Shown here piece by piece: positions 6,314 to 7,571 of a stretch of 7,571 nucleotides of DNA. The stretch spans positions 1-7,571 of the forward strand of contig DAOWDY010000085.1 of NCBI GenBank assembly GCA_030638785.1. The letters run 5' to 3'. The position numbers and the translations under genes are program-made. The stretch's first letter is position 1, and every line of letters begins with the position of its first letter. Under the pieces are notes generated by a model. The model did not search any database. It was not told where the DNA came from and saw nothing but the letters and a program-made list of their open reading frames with translations. The stretch comes from Candidatus Thorarchaeota archaeon (GTDB taxonomy: Archaea > Asgardarchaeota > Thorarchaeia > Thorarchaeales > Thorarchaeaceae).

Positions 6314-6838
6314 ATGCCCATCTTACCATTTGGAGATCAAAATCCCAAGATTGACCCCAAGGCGTACATCAGTACACAGGCGACCATTGTTGGAAATGTA
6401 GATATTGCCGCTCGTGTGAGTGTGTGGCCGGGGGCAGTAATTCGAGTCGACCAAGCTAGTGTTAGAATCGGTGAGAACTCGTGCGTTCAGGATAGTGTAG
6501 TCATCCATGCTCATAATGAGGACAGTCCTGCAATCATCGGGAACAATGTTGTCATAGGAACTTCTGCTGTATTGCATGGTGTATATGTTGGAGATACAGC
6601 TAACATTGGAGAAGGCTGTGTTGTCTTTGACGGTGCTACGCTGGGAGAAGGTGTTGTTCTAGCTCCAGGCAGCATAGTCCCGAGCAATGTCGTCATTCCT
6701 CCAAGAAGTATGAACTCAGGCGCTCCAGCAACCCAGATTCGTGAATTATCACGTGACGAGATTGGGAAGCAAGAAGCACGAGCTGTCATAATAGCAGATG
6801 TCTTTCAGAAACTAAGAACTTGGCAGACGGGAATATAG
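6314..6838 (+). CDS. Gamma-carbonic-anhydrase-like left-handed beta-helix protein, one zinc ligand replaced
   Basis: The 174-residue protein has the hexapeptide repeats of a trimeric left-handed beta helix (TIVGNV, AIIGNNVVIG, ANIGEG, ATLGEG) and the family's C-terminal helix. Landmarks of gamma-class carbonic anhydrases and CamH/YrdA/PaaY-type relatives are present: WPGAVIRVD (38-46), VQDSVVIH (58-65), LHG (87-89) and IPPRSMNSGAPATQIREL (128-145). In that family zinc is held by three His, in VIH, GH and LHG contexts. Here H65 and H88 are in place but the middle position is T83 (VIGTSAVLHG). VIRGD also reads VIRVD, and the usual Asn before VQD is Cys57. Classic CO2 hydration is therefore doubtful; H67, two residues after H65, might substitute. 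Likely in one operon with the second thioredoxin. Its stop is one base from that of the converging M24 gene. Confidence 0.85.
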   Translation: MPILPFGDQNPKIDPKAYISTQATIVGNVDIAARVSVWPGAVIRVDQASVRIGENSCVQDSVVIHAHNEDSPAIIGNNVVIGTSAVLHGVYVGDTANIGEGCVVFDGATLGEGVVLAPGSIVPSNVVIPPRSMNSGAPATQIRELSRDEIGKQEARAVIIADVFQKLRTWQTGI

Positions 6839-6839
6839 A

Positions 6840-7571
6840 CTACATCGTTTCTCGCGCAATGGAACTGAGGTTCTTACAACCATCTTCAGTCACATGCAAG
6901 ACGTCAGCAATCTTTGTGCTTCCTATTGAAGGAGCAAAGCAGGCAGGATGAATAGATAGAACCATACCAGCCCGTAAGGTCGTCATATTGCCAGCCATTA
7001 TATGAGGTGGTTCACGGAGGTCTAGACCTATTGAACTTCCTATTGGAGTGAATACTCCCTCTTGCAGGAAATGCCCTCCAATCTCAGAAGTAACGTGTTT
7101 GACAAGTTCATCAATAGTGATTCCGGGAGCGATTCTCTCCTCAATCTTCTTACTGATTTCGAGGTTGTCGTCAAACAAAGCACGCTGGGAGTCCGTTGGA
7201 GTTCCAAGATGTAGTGTCCGTGCAATCTCAGCAAAGTAACCGTTATGACTCACAGTAATATCAATCACAACAGGCTCATCACTTGTTATTCGACGAGGAC
7301 CGGGTTTTGTAAATGGAAACCGTGCATTTGGACCTGCAATTACAGCTCCTCGAATGCCCTTGTGTTGTCCTCCAACCCCTCGCATGGCAGACTCAATCTC
7401 GACAGATGCATCCGCCTCGGATCTCTCTGTAGATATAATCTCCAGTGCGGTTCGGATTCCAATTTCAGCGATACGGACTGCTTGTGTGATTGCATCAATC
7501 TCTGCGGCATCTTTTACTTGACGAAGTCTCCAGATAATGCTTGAGAAGTCCTTGAACCCCGCATCGGGTAA
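6840..7571 (-). CDS. M24 (aminopeptidase P/prolidase-fold) protein, metal site degenerate, 5' end cut by window
   Basis: The frame is open from the right edge for 243 residues; the internal ATG at 7385 is not a start. The reading LRQVKDAAEIDAITQAVRIA near the edge is the classic opening of the C-terminal pita-bread domain of Xaa-Pro aminopeptidases and prolidases; the N-terminal domain lies outside. Fold landmarks remain: PVVIDITVSHNGYFAEIART, IAPGITIDEL, IGLDLREPPHIM, LRAGMVLSIHP, VLHVTEDGCKNLS. Against the family pattern of metal ligands Asp, Asp, His, Glu, Glu, this protein has Asp (codon 7262), Glu (7229), Ser (7037), His (6950) and Ala (6908), at the prolidase spacings of 11, 64, 29 and 14. 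The substrate-site His after proline is Phe (7313). It is intact in frame, so it is probably a pseudoenzyme or a repurposed relative rather than a peptidase. Confidence 0.85.
   Translation of the reverse strand, partial: LPDAGFKDFSSIIWRLRQVKDAAEIDAITQAVRIAEIGIRTALEIISTERSEADASVEIESAMRGVGGQHKGIRGAVIAGPNARFPFTKPGPRRITSDEPVVIDITVSHNGYFAEIARTLHLGTPTDSQRALFDDNLEISKKIEERIAPGITIDELVKHVTSEIGGHFLQEGVFTPIGSSIGLDLREPPHIMAGNMTTLRAGMVLSIHPACFAPSIGSTKIADVLHVTEDGCKNLSSIARETM

Noticed and set aside
7245..7544. A 99-codon Cys-rich plus-strand open frame
   Set aside because: It is antisense to the M24 gene, whose reading continues to the window edge; the cysteines come from the complementary codons.
1..7571. 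Search by eye for tRNA genes, CRISPR repeats, insertion-sequence ends and toxin-antitoxin pairs
   Set aside because: Nothing convincing was seen; almost all of the window is accounted for by the listed genes.

Overview
The window looks like a compact piece of an archaeal chromosome. The strongest sign is a gene for archaeosine synthase (ArcS), an enzyme of an archaea-specific tRNA modification. Other signs are starts preceded by GGTGAT- or GAGGTG-type ribosome binding sites, TATA-like boxes rather than clear -35/-10 promoters, and an archaeal mix of small zinc-ribbon proteins and F420/FMN-type oxidoreductases. Base composition is moderate. An Asgard or other deep euryarchaeal-type lineage is possible, but the window does not settle it. 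No tRNA, rRNA, CRISPR array, insertion sequence or prophage signal was seen, and no gene-free gap exceeds about 150 bases.

Layout. Positions 1-1357 (minus) hold arcS, cut by the left edge before its C-terminal PUA region. It follows closely behind a large DEAD/DEAH-box helicase with a DUF1998 cysteine cluster (1374-4022, minus), so the two probably form one transcription unit. A 140-base divergent promoter region separates them from a luciferase-like flavin-dependent oxidoreductase (4166-5008, plus). A first thioredoxin follows (5117-5479, plus), with its own TATA-like box flanked by two palindromic elements and a hairpin terminator after the gene. On the minus strand come a small zinc-ribbon protein (5543-5794) and, just upstream of it, what reads as a broken second zinc-ribbon gene (5778-5898). 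A second thioredoxin (5938-6303, plus) is followed 10 bases later by a gamma-carbonic-anhydrase-like beta-helix protein (6314-6838, plus). Converging on it with a single base between stop codons is an M24 'pita-bread' aminopeptidase-like gene (6840-7571, minus), cut by the right edge.

How they fit together. The left half is nucleic-acid work: tRNA modification and a repair-type helicase. The centre and right are redox- and metal-related: two divergent thioredoxin paralogues, a flavin oxidoreductase and zinc ribbons. The most notable reading is that two neighbouring metalloenzyme-fold proteins have lost metal ligands. The gamma-CA-like protein has Thr where the second zinc His belongs. The M24 protein has replaced four of five metal ligands plus the usual substrate-site His. 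Both folds may have been repurposed for non-canonical roles. No complete novel multi-gene system can be demonstrated from the sequence alone.
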